A DNA stretch of 64,000 nucleotides from Stenocarpella maydis (Eukaryota > Ascomycota > Sordariomycetes > Diaporthales > Diaporthaceae): NCBI GenBank assembly GCA_002270565.1, contig NQMI01000099.1:68295-132294 (forward strand). The letters run 5' to 3'. This document shows, piece by piece, positions 1 through 12,635 of this stretch; positions within the stretch are counted from its first letter, which is position 1, and each line of letters begins with the position of its first letter. Below the pieces are notes generated by a model. That model did not search any database, had not been told where the DNA came from, and saw only the letters and a program-made list of their open reading frames with translations. Position numbers and translations under genes: made by a program.

Positions 1-3000
1 AACTATCAGTCGCCAATGGTTAATCTTCTTCAGACCAAGCGTAACATGTTACTGTTTGTCCCACATCGCCGGCACCTACCACCAGGAGCGGTGCAGATCA
101 AGTTGATGCGTCCGGGCATCCCGTCGCCGATCTGCCGGGGCAGATGCTATGGCAGCCCACTTGCCCTGACACCTGCACTGACCCTGCCGGATGGGCCCCC
201 CCCGTTCGATGGAGCCCAGCCCTGTTGTCCCCAATGCCCACATTTTCCCACGGCTGTCCCCTGCTTGCGAAGGGCGAGGAAGATGGCGATGATCGAGGTG
301 GCGCGCCTGGCCCCCTCGTTTCAAGAGCCAGATGGGCGGTTCGCCCTGCCTGCCTGACGCAGACACAAGCCCATCCCGCCTTCATCGCGCCCCCCCCCCC
401 CTCAGTGCTGCAGTCTCGCCCGAAGGGATGGGCAGAAGCCAAAAAACCAATGTATACGGGATGGAGACCATGGGGAAACCGGCTCAGGGGACAACCAGAG
501 GAGGTCCACACGAGCACCGAGCTCCCGCTCATCAGAGGTAAATCTTCCCCGCCGCACGAATCTTTCGCGTGCCGTGGCCTGCAGAGACAGCTACTACATA
601 GACGGTCATCACGGACAGACCCCCCCCCCTAGTCGCCTCCTTCTCCCCCCACAGATCAAGAGCTTGTCGGACGCATTTCTGAGTCTTGTCCATCAATCTC
701 GTCTTAACAGGCGACCTGCGGGAGGCACGCCAAGGCTTCGGGACTCTTTGTGGGCAGGGTTGCAGCCAGGCATGGGGATTACACTATTCCTGCACCGCCT
801 TGTCCAATCCAATGCGTGCCTATGCGACTAGTCGAGATGCACCCCCAGTTAGACTCTTCTCGTTGAAACAACCTTAATGTCTGTGAATCAGTTGCCTCTG
901 TCTTGGCACGGCGCCCGGCATCCCGACTTCTCCTAGCCAAAACCCTACTACTAGTAGTAGTACGTAATAGGGAGCATCCTGAACCGCACGACGGTCCGTC
1001 ATTGGCCCAGTGTTGTTCTCTCTGCCCACCTGCCAGTCGCGGTGCGCAAACAAGAGGACCACTAGCCGGCGGCCCAGACAGGCAGCGTGCGAGGACCTCC
1101 CACTCAATGGCAGCTGCCTGCGAGGGCCAGGTCGGTAGGTACAGTGGGCTGACACCCTGCCTGTGAGCGAGCTGCATGAAACCAACCGCCTTTTCAGCCG
1201 CGAACCTAAAACAAGCCGTGGGAGCGCACATGGGCAGGCCCCAATCTACTTGAGACGGGGTGCCTAAGACGGCACGCCGCTGGTTGTTGCATCCTCATGA
1301 CCTCCCAGCGGCCAGAGGATGGGCGAATATGTACACGCCCCAGCCAGTCCCGATCGCAGAGCAGCCCACCGCGTGCAAAAACGCAACACGCACGCGGGCC
1401 CGAGATGCCCTACGCCGCCACCACGCAGCCAACAAGCGCCTCTGGCCCAGTGCAGATGTGGAACAAGGGCGCGTTGGGTATGAGGCTGGCTCGGGGCCTC
1501 GCTCGGTGCTACTACTTTGTGGACGCCCTCGCCTCTCTTTGCCCCATGCGCGCGCAGAGAGGCAGGCGGGAGGTTGGTTTTCGCGCGGGCCCTTTGCCCG
1601 GTCGTCTTGTCATCCCATCAACCAACACCACTCACACTAGCCACCAACGATCATCCAGATTCGGCGGGGGAAGGGGGGGGGGCGCCATCCAGAAACAAAC
1701 GCGCGGCTGGAGCTACACTAGAGGTAGCCCTCTGGACGGCGCGGGCGTGCAGGCTGGCGGGTGGGTCCTCCTCCTCCCCTTGGGTCTCGTCCCTCAGATG
1801 TTCCTTGCGAGGGAGGACGACCCACCGGGCCAAGGCCAAGGGCCAAGCCAGTCCCAGTCCCCCCCCCCCCAGACGCACCAGGCCACGACGGCCACGCCCG
1901 CGGCGTTTCTAATCTGGGATGTGGTGTAGCGTAACATAGTACACTAGATACACATATCGGGAAAGCGTTGGGTGTGGCGCAGGGCGACGAAAGCAGCAAG
2001 TACACTAGCGACATGACGACCTCCATTGTCCGCGCGGGCACGCCACAGCCATCGACGACATGACACCAGCCTGGCCTCGCGCGGGTGGCCCCGGGGGGGG
2101 GGGGGGGAAGAGGTTGTGATAGGCATCCCCACAAAACTGTTGGGACGTTGGCAGGCCCGCCAGGGGACCAAAAAAAAAAAAAGGCTGAGCAGCCCCCCTG
2201 CGGTAGCGAGGAATCTCTCTACACTAATCAAGACCATCCCGCAGGGTGGCCTGGGGGACTTTGGCCCCCGGGGCGCCGTAGGCGAGACCCTTGGAGGTTG
2301 TGATCTGCCGCCGGTCGCCCCCTGACTGACTGACTGACTGACTAACTGACTGACCGACCTGGCTGGCTCGTCTGGCACGGTTTTCTCGGCATGCCGAGGT
2401 GCGTACCTGCGGGTTTGGAATGGCTGACTAGGCCGATTGTCGCGGCCGTATAAAAGGAAAAGGCCAAAGTGGGTGGTGGTAGTATAGGTTCGCCTGCAGG
2501 GCCCTGCGGCAGTCCCTCGAAGGGCCCCCGGTAGCACAACCCGCCCGGCAGTCTGTGTGTGGCAGTGTTTGCATGTGTGTACTACCCAAGTGTGAAAACG
2601 TTGTGAGCTGGTGGAGAGGTAGAAGGGGGGCATGTAGCGGTGGGTGGGCCGGCTTTGAAAGCAGCAATCTTCCAAGATCTTGTGGTTCTGGGGGACTTTT
2701 AACCCGTATGATATAGCAGTCCCTTTTCTTTCCCGGTCCGGGCCCGAGGCATAAACTGGCACCGGGCAAGCCGCTGGTGAGATCTGGGGCGAGCTTTGTG
2801 ACTTGGCTGTGCACGAAGAAGCAGAACCCCATCCATTCCTCTCGTGATGGCACGCCCCAAGTACGGAGTTGTCCAGACCCAAAGTCTGAGCAGATAGACC
2901 GCAAGACGTGAGGAAACTTCCCAACCCTTCAGCCTCACCCACGCCTCTCAGCCTGCTCCAGCATACACAACCCAATAGGGCCGACATTCACATATATGCA

Positions 3001-4974
3001 TCGCCAACTGGGCGGGAACAGCCCCTCTAGGCGAAACACACAATTATCCTCTCACCCATACCGGCGCCCCGTTCGCATCAAACACAGGACAAGCCCCCCA
3101 CAAGACCGAACCGTTCTAGAAGGGCCACTGTCCCCAACGGCGAGGTTAACCAAGTGGGGTGCCAAGGGAGGATGTGAGGGACGTCAGAATAATTTAATTA
3201 TATTAATATTTCCGCGGCAGTCCGCCGCGCCCATCTACGGCACACCACGCTAGCACCTATATGGAAGCCACACGGGCAGCCAGCACAGCCTCACTCGTGC
3301 ACTAGAACAAGATGAGGTAGGACAACACGTGGTGAAGATGGGGCACGAGCGGCCGTGCGGAGGACTGCTGCTCTGGGGCGGACGCGTAATGCGAGCGACG
3401 TACCTATTCGTCGCGCCCCCCCCCCCTTCACCCCCCGGGGCCCCACGACACAGAAGCGCAAAAAAAAAAAGAAAAAGAAAAGACACAAGAAAAAAATAAT
3501 AGATAAAAGACTTGAAACGCCCGGAAGCGAGACCGGGCTTGTTTTCATTGCCAGTCTTCCAGCCAGAGAACTGAGTGCGACTCGGAGTATCCTGGCTGCC
3601 CACTCTGAGCAGGTACTATCCAATGTACAGCAGGAAGCAGGGACTCAGGAGATGATCGCGCGCTCACGCGGAAAAAAAAAAGCTAACCCGCAAAAACAAG
3701 AGTCAGTCGCTCACTTTCGCACACGGCATTACACGGCATTGATCGCCGGATTAGCCCAGTCGATAGACTTTTCCTCGGCCTCGTATACGGTTCCGCACAT
3801 CTGTTGTGCCTGCTGCCCACAGGGCCACGTTTGCCATCATCATTGTTAGTCAGGCCGCCTGCCGTCGACTCCCCTTTGACTGTCAACGCAAAACCGGGTC
3901 CTGCAGCCCCTCGGCAGCATGGCTTCAGCCAAGGACCGCTTCCGGTGTTGTATGTGGGGGGGGGGGGAAAGCATACATACTATCCACCTGCCGACCTGCG
4001 CGCGTCACGACTCGTGGTATTAAGCTTACTCTAACCCCTGATCTTGGCAGGAGAAGCTTCAGGAGGAAACAGAGGGGGGTGGGTTTGTCTGGATGGTGGC
4101 TCGACATATTGCATTCCGTCCGAACTTTTCGGGGGCGCGCTGTCCTTTCATGCATCCAAGGAAGATCGTAGCAGAGTTTGGGGCGCAAAGTAGAGACACG
4201 AGGGGGGGGGGAGTAGACTGAGAGGGGGGAGGGAGACGAGTACGCCCCAACCGGAGCGACAGTTAGAAAGGTAGAAGAGCGGAATGCACGCGTCCGTGAA
4301 CATGCCCGCTCGCATGGCTCGCCGAGAGAGCCGCATCCGCGGGATGGTGCTCCGGCGTGCTTCGGTCTTGGCGGAATTCCGGTGACGATGGCTCTTCCTG
4401 GAGGCGGCCACCCGGTTTGGGGGATAGGTGGTCAGTCGGAGTGGGCGGGAGCCGCCCTGGTGAGCCAAAGAACCGCTTGGCCGGAGGCCTGGTGGGAAAT
4501 CTAACAATCACCCAGAGGGATGCCGTACAGAAACGTATCAGGGATGAAGAAGTAGCTCCAGTATTCGCGAAAGCTATCTAAGGCTGAATCAAGAGCCACT
4601 TCACCAGATAATGCCGCCTATTTCCATATCTCTCAGCCTGGCCTTGTGGCGGTTCCTCGATGATCCTCCTGGTATTCCCTCCGTGACGCCTCGCCAGTGG
4701 CAACAAACCGACTGGGCATAAATGTTGTACCTGACCCATGCCCAAGTGGAGCACAAAAAAAAAAACAAGACCTGAAAACCAAATGAAGACAAAGGAGACG
4801 CAGGATTCCGATTCCCGCAGCGCGAATGAAAGCGCAGGAAAGCTTTTCGCTGATTTCAATGTCCTGCTTCTCTGGACGCCATAACAATGCAAATGAACCT
4901 CCTTCCAACGTGGCCAATGCTCTCTTCTTGTGTGCTTCGGCAAAAAAGGGGGGGGGGTTTCCACCCGTAGACAA
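1..4974. other. Non-coding flank downstream of the WOPR gene
   Basis: I see no reading frame here with the look of a protein. The longest frame (1944-2987, minus, 347 codons) is built of low-complexity Ser/Arg/Pro-rich sequence and overlaps equally long frames on the other strand, which is what GC-rich non-coding DNA produces. The stretch holds many G or C homopolymers of eight or more (near 392, 1671, 1861, 2092, 3417, 3960, 4205), A tracts near 2169 and 3460, and a CTGA-type tetranucleotide array at 2322-2358. The 3' untranslated region of the WOPR gene should lie just below 4975. A multi-exon gene with very short exons cannot be excluded. Confidence 0.6.
2322..2358. repeat. (CTGA)n microsatellite
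   Basis: About nine units of a TGAC/CTGA tetranucleotide, the last few degenerate (one TAAC and one CGAC variant). It lies in non-coding sequence. Confidence 0.9.
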
Positions 4975-6369
4975 TCAAATAGAGAATTTCTTGTTGAGGA
5001 CGTCCAGTGCTCTTGCGTCCTCATGGAAGCCCTTGGCCATCAACCCCGCCGAGGCGGCGCTGTTCATGACGGCGCTGTTCATGACGGCGCTGTTCATGAC
5101 GGCGCTGCTCATGGGACCGTTGCCCATAGCCGCACCGGTCCCACGCGGGCTGCTCGTTGCGCTGTTGCTGCCCGCCGCGCTGGTGGGCTCCGAGCTTGAT
5201 GGTGTTGGGTTCGGGTGCAGCAGTGCCGAGAGGCTCGCCTTGTTGCCGGGTACGCTGGGTGGTGACTGCGACAACGACCGGGGAGGTGGCGTCGAGCTGT
5301 GTACCGAGGGCAGGGGCCCGGGCATTGTCCGCCCAGCGCCGCCGGCCTTCAGCTGCAGCTGAAGCTGAAGCTGTTGGAGGCGTGGAGACTCGTCGTTTAT
5401 CCTGATCTGAGCCAGACGTGGCGACCTGTGGTGCGGTGGGCCCTGGTTGTAATGCGGCAGCATTGACGGGGTGACTCTTGGTTGCGAGGCAGCGCCGGGG
5501 GGAGGCAGCTGAGGTCTGTCGTATGCAGGGTGAGATGGGGGAGGCCCTGGGAGGTAGTGGTGCGGGTGGCCGTGGTGAGGTGGTGGGTATGGGGCGCCAG
5601 CGGCCGGCGGTGGTGGCAGTTGTGTTGGTGGGTATGGAGCAGACACGGTGTAGTGGCTGTAGGGCGGCGTGGCGACGGGCGAGGGCGGCCAGCCCGGGTA
5701 TGGCGATTGTTGTGCGTACTGTGGGTGGTATGCTGCTGGGTGTGGTGGTGCTGGGGCATATGCCGATGCCATGGGTGTCCTCGTCATGGCGGGCACTGGC
5801 TGCTCGTTCATGCTCGACTCGGGATACATGCCCTTGACAGGCACGATGTGCCTCAGGCTCGGGTCTGAGCTGGGCTGTGGGAGCTCCGGCTCGCTGGGGT
5901 GCGGGCGGGAGAAGTATGAGATGAGGTGGAGGTGCTGGCCCTGAGAGGTGGTGATGCTGAACGACTGCTTCATGAGACCGTCGGCCTTGTACCGGTACCC
6001 GTCGGGCTCACCGTCGTCGTTGTCCTCGTCGCTACCGCGGCCAGAGTCTGGTGTCTTGCCGGCGCTCCTCCGCGATGCGCCAAAGCCGCCGCCACGCTTG
6101 CCCTCCATCTCCCGGTACGTGAGGAAGCTGCCCGAGACCCTGCTGGCACTCCATGACTTTCCGTCTGTCCACCTGCGCATGCCGGCTTCCCTCTCATCCC
6201 AGACGAAGACGGACCCGGACCGGATGGACTGGCGCTCCTTTTCTGATAACCTGCGCTGCACCCGGGGCAGCAGGCCAAGCCTGCAGGCCTCGAAGAGTTT
6301 GATCGCATCTGCGGGGGTCCGCACGAGGCCGTGGTATGTTTCCATCATGTTGTTTTGTCTCACAGCCAT
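4975..6369 (-). CDS. SGE1: Gti1/Pac2 (WOPR) family transcriptional regulator, Wor1/Ryp1/Sge1 type
   Basis: A single-exon frame of 464 codons. The N-terminus carries both halves of the WOPR DNA-binding fold: WOPRa at about residues 10-95 (METYHGLVRTPADA, then FEACRLGLLPRVQRRLS, WDEREAGMRRWTDGKSWSAS and SGSFLTYREMEGKR) and WOPRb at about 122-180 (GYRYKADGLMKQSFSITT, then HLHLISYFSRP). The rest is a Pro/His/Tyr/Ser-rich activation-like tail with a short Leu/Gln run and, at about 425-440, a tandem MNSAV repeat; it ends in a short charged segment. Relatives control white-opaque switching (Candida Wor1), dimorphism (Histoplasma Ryp1) and pathogenicity and secondary metabolism (Fusarium Sge1); a nuclear regulator is inferred here. 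Residue 1 or the Met at 8-9 could be the true start, since family members often begin at METY. The upstream neighbour on its 5' side is about 20 kb away. The paralogous Pac2 subfamily is a less likely assignment. Confidence 0.93.
   Translation of the reverse strand: MAVRQNNMMETYHGLVRTPADAIKLFEACRLGLLPRVQRRLSEKERQSIRSGSVFVWDEREAGMRRWTDGKSWSASRVSGSFLTYREMEGKRGGGFGASRRSAGKTPDSGRGSDEDNDDGEPDGYRYKADGLMKQSFSITTSQGQHLHLISYFSRPHPSEPELPQPSSDPSLRHIVPVKGMYPESSMNEQPVPAMTRTPMASAYAPAPPHPAAYHPQYAQQSPYPGWPPSPVATPPYSHYTVSAPYPPTQLPPPPAAGAPYPPPHHGHPHHYLPGPPPSHPAYDRPQLPPPGAASQPRVTPSMLPHYNQGPPHHRSPRLAQIRINDESPRLQQLQLQLQLKAGGAGRTMPGPLPSVHSSTPPPRSLSQSPPSVPGNKASLSALLHPNPTPSSSEPTSAAGSNSATSSPRGTGAAMGNGPMSSAVMNSAVMNSAVMNSAASAGLMAKGFHEDARALDVLNKKFSI
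5056..5115 (-). repeat. 15-bp coding tandem repeat inside the WOPR gene
   Basis: Three perfect 15-bp units (5056-5070, 5071-5085, 5086-5100) and a fourth degenerate one (5101-5115). On the minus strand they encode Met-Asn-Ser-Ala-Val repeats near the C-terminus of the regulator. The unit is a multiple of three, so copy-number change keeps the frame. Confidence 0.95.
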
Positions 6370-7138
6370 GTGTTTGTCTGTAGGGAGGGGGAGGCTGAGG
6401 AGGCGACCCCTTTTTTTGTTTTTTTGTTTGGTTGGTTGTTTGGCTGAGGAATGGGAAGACGTGAGAGGAGGGTCAGGACCCAGCAGTGTGGCAGGCTGCT
6501 GAAGTTCCTAAATACAAATGCAGCCGAAATCTATACTAGATGGCCCCCAGATCTGCAGGGTGGGCCCGCTATTCGAATCGAGAAAAGTAACTTTTAAAAT
6601 ATGGTTGTCTGGATAGGGCACCAACACCCTGTCCTGCAACTCAGGAGGAGCGAGGCTTGCGCGGCGCTATGTCAATCGCCCCACCGGGAGGAGCAGCCCG
6701 GCTGATCGGCCTTTGATTGGCGTTGTCGCGCTGCGAGGTGCGGCTGGCAGGGGCTGCGTGAAGGGGGAGGGGCCGCAGGCAGTGAGGTGAGGTGAGCAGA
6801 CCCCTTGTGAGGCCCAGGGAGGCTGGCCCCGTGGCTTGAAATTTGCTGTGGAGGGCTGCCGTGGATCTCGTGGTATTGCTGTTTCTCCTCTTTAACGGGC
6901 AGTGATGTTAGTCCCGGCCGATCCCAAGGGTAGTCGAGATACGATTGACGATGACGGCAATTCGATGTCAGGGAGCGAGGTTGCGCGATGCTTTAAAAAG
7001 AAAACGCACAGGGAGAAGAGAGCCGAGAACAGACCAGAGGCGAGAAAGGGGTCTAGGCCTGAGTGTGAGCGTGAGCGTGTGGGTGTGTACATGCTATGTA
7101 TGACGGCAACAAGCTGAGGGTGACGAGAAGGCGGATGA

Positions 7139-7175
7139 GGTGTGTGTGTGTGTGGGTGCGTGGGTGTGTGTGGGC
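7139..7175. repeat. GT-rich microsatellite
   Basis: An interrupted GT array with GGTGCG interruptions, in non-coding DNA upstream of the WOPR gene. Confidence 0.8.
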
Positions 7176-9332
7176 GGTGGAGGGTGCGATTCATCAAAGT
7201 CTCAGACGTCCGACCAAGCCGGTGGAGGTGTTTGTCCTTCGAGACACACAGGGTGACAGGCTTCTCTGATGGGAGGATGGGACCGTTTAGAAAGCTTGGC
7301 CCTTTGTGGTTGTGAAAGTGCGAGCGAGCAGTGTAGGCCTGCAGGAACTGCGTGTTTGTGCGCGCGCACATGTCAATGTATATGTAAGTGAGTGTACATG
7401 GCAGAGCCGGTCAGTCCTGACACACGGTGCCGCACAAAACACTTGCATATCCACCCTGGGACACGACTACACGCAATCCAGGGAGCCGGCCCGGTGGGTA
7501 ATCGGGAGAGCACAGGAGGGCATTGAGGGCCAGCAGCGGCCAAAACATGCAGCAGTCTCCGTACAGTGACATGATGATACGGTGCTGGGCTGGCTTGGCC
7601 CTGGGGCCACTCTTCCTTAGCAAGGGACGGTGCTAGTGTAGTGTAGGCTCGTGGTAATTCCGAGCCAAGTACCAAGCAGACTCCTTGGTGCCATGCCAAG
7701 CAGTGTGCCCAGACTTAAAAAAACGGGGCCGGATGAGTGAGCATCGTATGCTGTCAGGCAGTGCGATACGGTACGGTACATGGTACAGTACGTACACATA
7801 CACACAGGACAGGGCGGATCCCCCCTGGGCAAGGTTGAGCTTGTCGTCTTTATTGCCCACCCAGGTCAGGGTTTGCCATCGCCCGAGATGCCTCCAAGGG
7901 CATACTAAGTAAATCATTCGCCAGGCAGTCTGGGTCGGTGTGTGGGTACTGGGTATTCTTTGATCCAGAGAGCCCTTCCGTTCTTAGCAGGTCCCACGGT
8001 CCTTGCATGCCTCCCGAGATTTGACTGGTCGGTGGATGCGTGGACATCGTAAATATCAGGGAATAAAGAGACAATGGGACCAGAAATAAGGGGGCTAGGG
8101 GCGTTGACGAGTGTCGGTTCTGGGTCACTGTCGTGCAACGATGTGACGTGCGGCCCGGAGCTAGCAGGAGCAGGACACAGGCAAGACAGAGAAAAACCAG
8201 AAAAAGACGAGAAGTTAAAATAAACGGCCGAAAGGCCGAACCAACGGCATACAGGCGTTGCACACGGGAGAGGCTCGGAGGTGGGTATGGAACGGGGATG
8301 GGGATAAACAAGTGGATATGCCGCAACAGAGATGGATATCAAGGTTGGCGCGGGAAGCACCAAGGGGGATCGCCATTGTCACTGTCACCGTCATGGGGAT
8401 AGGTAACAAGAGGCAGGGCCCATCAGGCCAGACGAGCTGACTCTTGGGCAGCAGGCGGTGGGTTGAGGGTTGGAGGATGATGAGTGTGATGAGTGAGGGG
8501 GGGTTTTTTTTTGGCCATATGTCGACCTGACCAGTCAGGTCAGAATTTAGGGGCTGGCTGGCTGGCCGCTTGTTTGCCCGCTTGGTGGCTTGCTCACATG
8601 TGCAGAGTCTCGTGCTCGGCAGTATATTCGGGAAGCCCGTTCTTTGAGCCTCATCTCAACTCTCAAACCCTCACATGCCTGACATCTCTGTCATCTCAGC
8701 TGCCACGGGGACGGGAACCAAGGGCGAGGAGCACAACACACAGCTTTGCGTGCACACACACTGCGCCTGCCTGTCCTGTGAGCACTGCATGATGGATGAT
8801 GTGTACGTGTGCGTGTGCGCTCGAGGCTGACTGTTGGTCGGGCCCAGGCGAACGTCGTAGCAGGAGCATGGTCCGATCCGGGCCAGGGAGAGGCCAACAG
8901 GAAAGGGCGTGTCATCGCGAAGTGGCGCTCGCCTGCCTTCCCTTGGTTCAATAGACCTGAGGCCAAGCCGAGCTGACCTGGGTCGGTTCCCACTGGGGAG
9001 AGGGAGGCCGGGCCAGGCCAGACCAGGCTAAGGGGGTGGCGGGACGGAACAGGATGGGGATGTGATGCGGTTGTTGGTGCAGTACGTGCGTGTTGGTGAG
9101 AATGCAGATGCAGATGCAAATGTGACGGGTCTTCAAGGGCACGAATAATGCATCCGAGTAGGGGTTACGCGTACCTGTTCAGGCGGCTTTCTTTTCTCGT
9201 AGCGGTTGTGTTGCCAGTCGGGGTTGGAGGAGGGCGAGATGCTGTTTGCAGGTCTGGCGATCCAGGGCCGGGTGTCGCAGAATTTAAGGTTAATTCGGGT
9301 TATTTTCGGACACACTGCCAGCGAGGAGCAAA

Positions 9333-9376
9333 TGTGTGTGTGTTGTGTGAGTTGTGTGTGTGTGTGTGTGTGTGTC
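9333..9376. repeat. (GT)n microsatellite
   Basis: Two GT arrays interrupted by a GAGTT word; the second is about ten dinucleotides long. Confidence 0.9.
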
Positions 9377-10450
9377 TGAGTGCAGACTAGTTCCAAGGCT
9401 GAAGGTGGCGGAGAAGCTGATGAGATTACTCTAGAATAAATAAACCCAAAAGAGTCGAATCTTTGATGGCCAGTGTGGTTGTGGTGTGCCGTCCCGTTGG
9501 ACAGGGAAGAAGAGGTTCAAAAAGAATTAAAAGTACCTCGAGGACGAGACTCCTGCCACAAACGGTCCAAGGGCAATCAATGTACTCCGTACCTCTGTTA
9601 CCCTTGGGCTGGCTGGTCCCGGTGCAGCAAGCAACGACACACGGCCAGACAAGTCGTGTCAGGCAAGAGGGCAAAAGCTTGGCTCAATCCCTAGGTGGCC
9701 TTGGGCTGCTGCCGCTAGTTTATTCACCCAGATTAGCGTCTTTGCCTTCCTTTTACTGGAACACAATGAGTCGCTCAAGCGTTAGGGATCTGCGCATCCG
9801 CAATTGGGATCGGGTGGGGGGGTATTTTTGGGCCCCGGGGTCTCCCATATTGGGACCCCTCCATGAGACAGGCATGTACACAGTAATAGGAAGGGGGTCT
9901 TTGCTGAGCACAGAGACGACAATTGGAACATATTTTCTTCTTGAGGCGGATGAGGGCGTGATTGCGCTAACAAGCTATTCTGGCCGGGAGACATAGTGCA
10001 GTGTAGTGTAAGTGAGGGGAACGATCTGGGCCCTGGGGTGGCTTATGTGGCTAGATGGTGGATTTGATGATGCTGACGCTGGTGATGGTGTGTGCAGTGC
10101 GTGCGCAGCTCGGGACGTGGGAGGGAGGAGGACATTCATCCACACCCATCATCCCATCATCCGTGATCCCTCAATCTCACTCTTAATCTCACTCGTCCTT
10201 CTTCTTACTTAGCTGGCGTGATGGCGTTAATTACTCACATTCACCGTCTCCAGCGACCTCTTCTCGCGCGTGGGGGCCGCGAACTAAAGAGACGACTCGA
10301 GACGCCCCAATGACCTCGGCCAAGAAACCCCCGGGCTATTGTTGGAGCGATCTTATGGAGTGATTTATCTCAGATGCTGCAGGCCTCGTGGTGCGGTGCG
10401 ATGCGAGCCCCAGCACAAGCCAAGCCGGCCAACACGGCGTCCGCCTCTGG

Positions 10451-10497
10451 AGCCAACAGCCAACGGGCCAACGAGCCAACGAGCCAACGAGCCAACG
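10451..10497. repeat. 8-bp tandem repeat (agccaacg)
   Basis: About five to six copies of agccaacg, the first ones imperfect. No reading frame of interest crosses it. Confidence 0.85.
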
Positions 10498-12614
10498 TAA
10501 ATGTAACGCACGCGGCCGGGCTTGGGCGGTCGAGTCCCGGCGGATACCTATGGTTCCAAAATAGAGTCTGGTTCGGTCCTTGTCTCTGGACGACAGGCAC
10601 ACAGCCCAGGTGTTGGTTTTGACCATCAGCGCATACCGACGCCGAGGACAACAAAAGGCCGTCCTCAAGGTATCGGTTCCTTCTCTGGATCCTGCGATTT
10701 ACCTATGAGGCTGACGGGTGTGCGGTTTCGGTCCCTCTTGTCCTCTTGGCCGTCCTTGTTTCTGACTACGCTGCTTTCTTGTCGCTGCTGCTGACTGCCG
10801 CTCTTGTCGCCCTCGGGGAGGGTGGCGGATTTGTATGTACGGGTGGTTCGATCCCACGCCCTCTATTTCTCCTTCCGGACAGTGGGGGGTAAGTCGACGG
10901 ATGTTTGTTGACGCAATAGAGTCTGGGGGGATCCACAACACAGGCCTGTGCTTCCGAGATATATGATATCAAACACGGAGTATTTCCAGCGCCCGTGGCG
11001 GCCTCGGGGTCCCAGCAGTCAGGTTGAGCTCAGAGCCAAGCCTTCGTCTTGGATCTCTTGGGCGAAACTTGGGATGACTTGGTGTCAGATGCCAGAGCCA
11101 ACGCCAGTGCGCAGCTGCCCTGTGCGAGGGCGAGAAATCGAGGCTGTGCAGGTCTCGCGGCCCTCTGTATTGTTACAGAGACACCAAGGCGCTTCCGGGT
11201 AATCAAACTAGTCTCGGTGGTCTTGGGACGGCGACTGCAGGCAAAAGGAAGAGTCTTGACTCTCTTGGCGCCACCTCTCCCTGCTGATCGGACCCCGTAT
11301 CTTGCTCAATGCTCTGCGACTCTGTTGGACACCCGCCTTTTTTTTCTTTACTTTTTCCTTGTCTCCCTCCACCACCCTTGGACTATTGGTGCAAAGCTAA
11401 ATGGCGTGCCGAATGACTCCTGCACCTACCTGAACAGGAGGCAGGACAGGAAAGAAAATAAGTTCAAGGGGTAAGTAATTAGCTTGGATATGCCGTGTCC
11501 GGCCGGGGCCTGGGCCCGCCGTCTACCCAGCCGGCCCAAAGCTTGAGGGACGCGCGCTACTTCCGGACTGCGCGAGTCCCCCATAGGGCTTGCCGGCCCA
11601 GGCTGCACCAACAGAGCAGGGGATTTAGGAGCAAGCAAAAGAAAAAGGTTCAACGTTGTACAAGGGGTGCTGGCGGCAACACGGCAGCACGGCAACCTGG
11701 TCGCCAGCTAGGCAGACTCGCGGGTTACAGTTTGAAACGTGCTGAACGTCGAAAAGCTTGGATTTGATCTTCACCAAGATCCTCGCCAAGACAAACCTTA
11801 ATCCTTGGTCTGGTCCTTGTGACGGTCTAAAAACAGCGATGGCGAGCCGGCCGCCAGGTTAGAGTTTTTGTGCCGAGCGGTGCGAGCAGGTTGCAGTGGG
11901 TGTGATGATAAAAAAGTAAACACACTAGACGGGCTGGATGACTTGTGAGAAATGAGCGGTCGAAATAAGGTTGATATTAAACTCACACAGATGGTATTAA
12001 TTAAGCTTACCGCCGGTCAAATGCCCAGCCCAGCACAGCACACACGCCCGCCCACCCAAGCACGCGCGACAAATGGTTCGCGATCGGTGAGATGATGACG
12101 TTGCTGTTAATTTCGTGAGCCCTTTGCCCTCTTGCTGTCTCGGTTCGCTCGGCTCGGCGCTGCAGGCTGGTGGCTGGCCAGCCTTAATTAGAGTCTTATC
12201 ACTATCACTGGGAAGATTTGTTGTCTCGTAGCCTAAACTCAAAAAGGGAGGCACCAACTCTCGGCGTGTTCGTCCTAGCCTATCCTACAATCCTGCTCTC
12301 AAGTTTCTGTGGTTGACGGCTCTCGATACCGGATGCTAGCGAAGCGGGTGATCTTTTAGTGGGGCCTCTGTCCTTTTGGTCTCAGCTGGGACGACGGTGG
12401 TGGTGGTGTGGGGNGGGGCTGGACTGAGTCGGTTGTTCTTGTACGTGTGATCATCTTCTTGCCAGACAATGAGTCAAGGCCAAGGGAGTTAATTAGAAAG
12501 GACACTATTGTATACTATGCATCTTGAGGCAACGAGTCAACCGGGAAGCACAGGCACTCTCAAGACAAAACCGGAATGTGGGATACGTGAAAGCGAGGCA
12601 TGAGGCGGCTGAAC

Positions 12615-12635
12615 GGCTGGCTGGCTGGCTGGCTG
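12615..12635. repeat. (GGCT)5 microsatellite
   Basis: Five consecutive GGCT units. A similar array stands at 14575-14602. Confidence 0.9.

Noticed and set aside
1944..2987. Minus-strand frame of 347 codons
   Set aside because: It crosses a tetranucleotide array and G/C and A homopolymers that translate to low complexity; no conserved feature.
6585..6600. Near match to the Wor1 binding motif (TTAAAGTT) just upstream of the WOPR gene, which would suggest autoregulation
   Set aside because: The word is taacttttaaaa, one base longer than the complement of the motif; a single inexact match is not evidence.
10451..10497. CRISPR-like direct repeats
   Set aside because: Units are 8 bp and directly tandem with no spacers; this is a eukaryotic genome and the array is a microsatellite.
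10842..10857. tRNA B-box-like word ggttcgatccc
   Set aside because: The surrounding sequence gives only a partial T-stem, and no matching acceptor arm or A box lies upstream.
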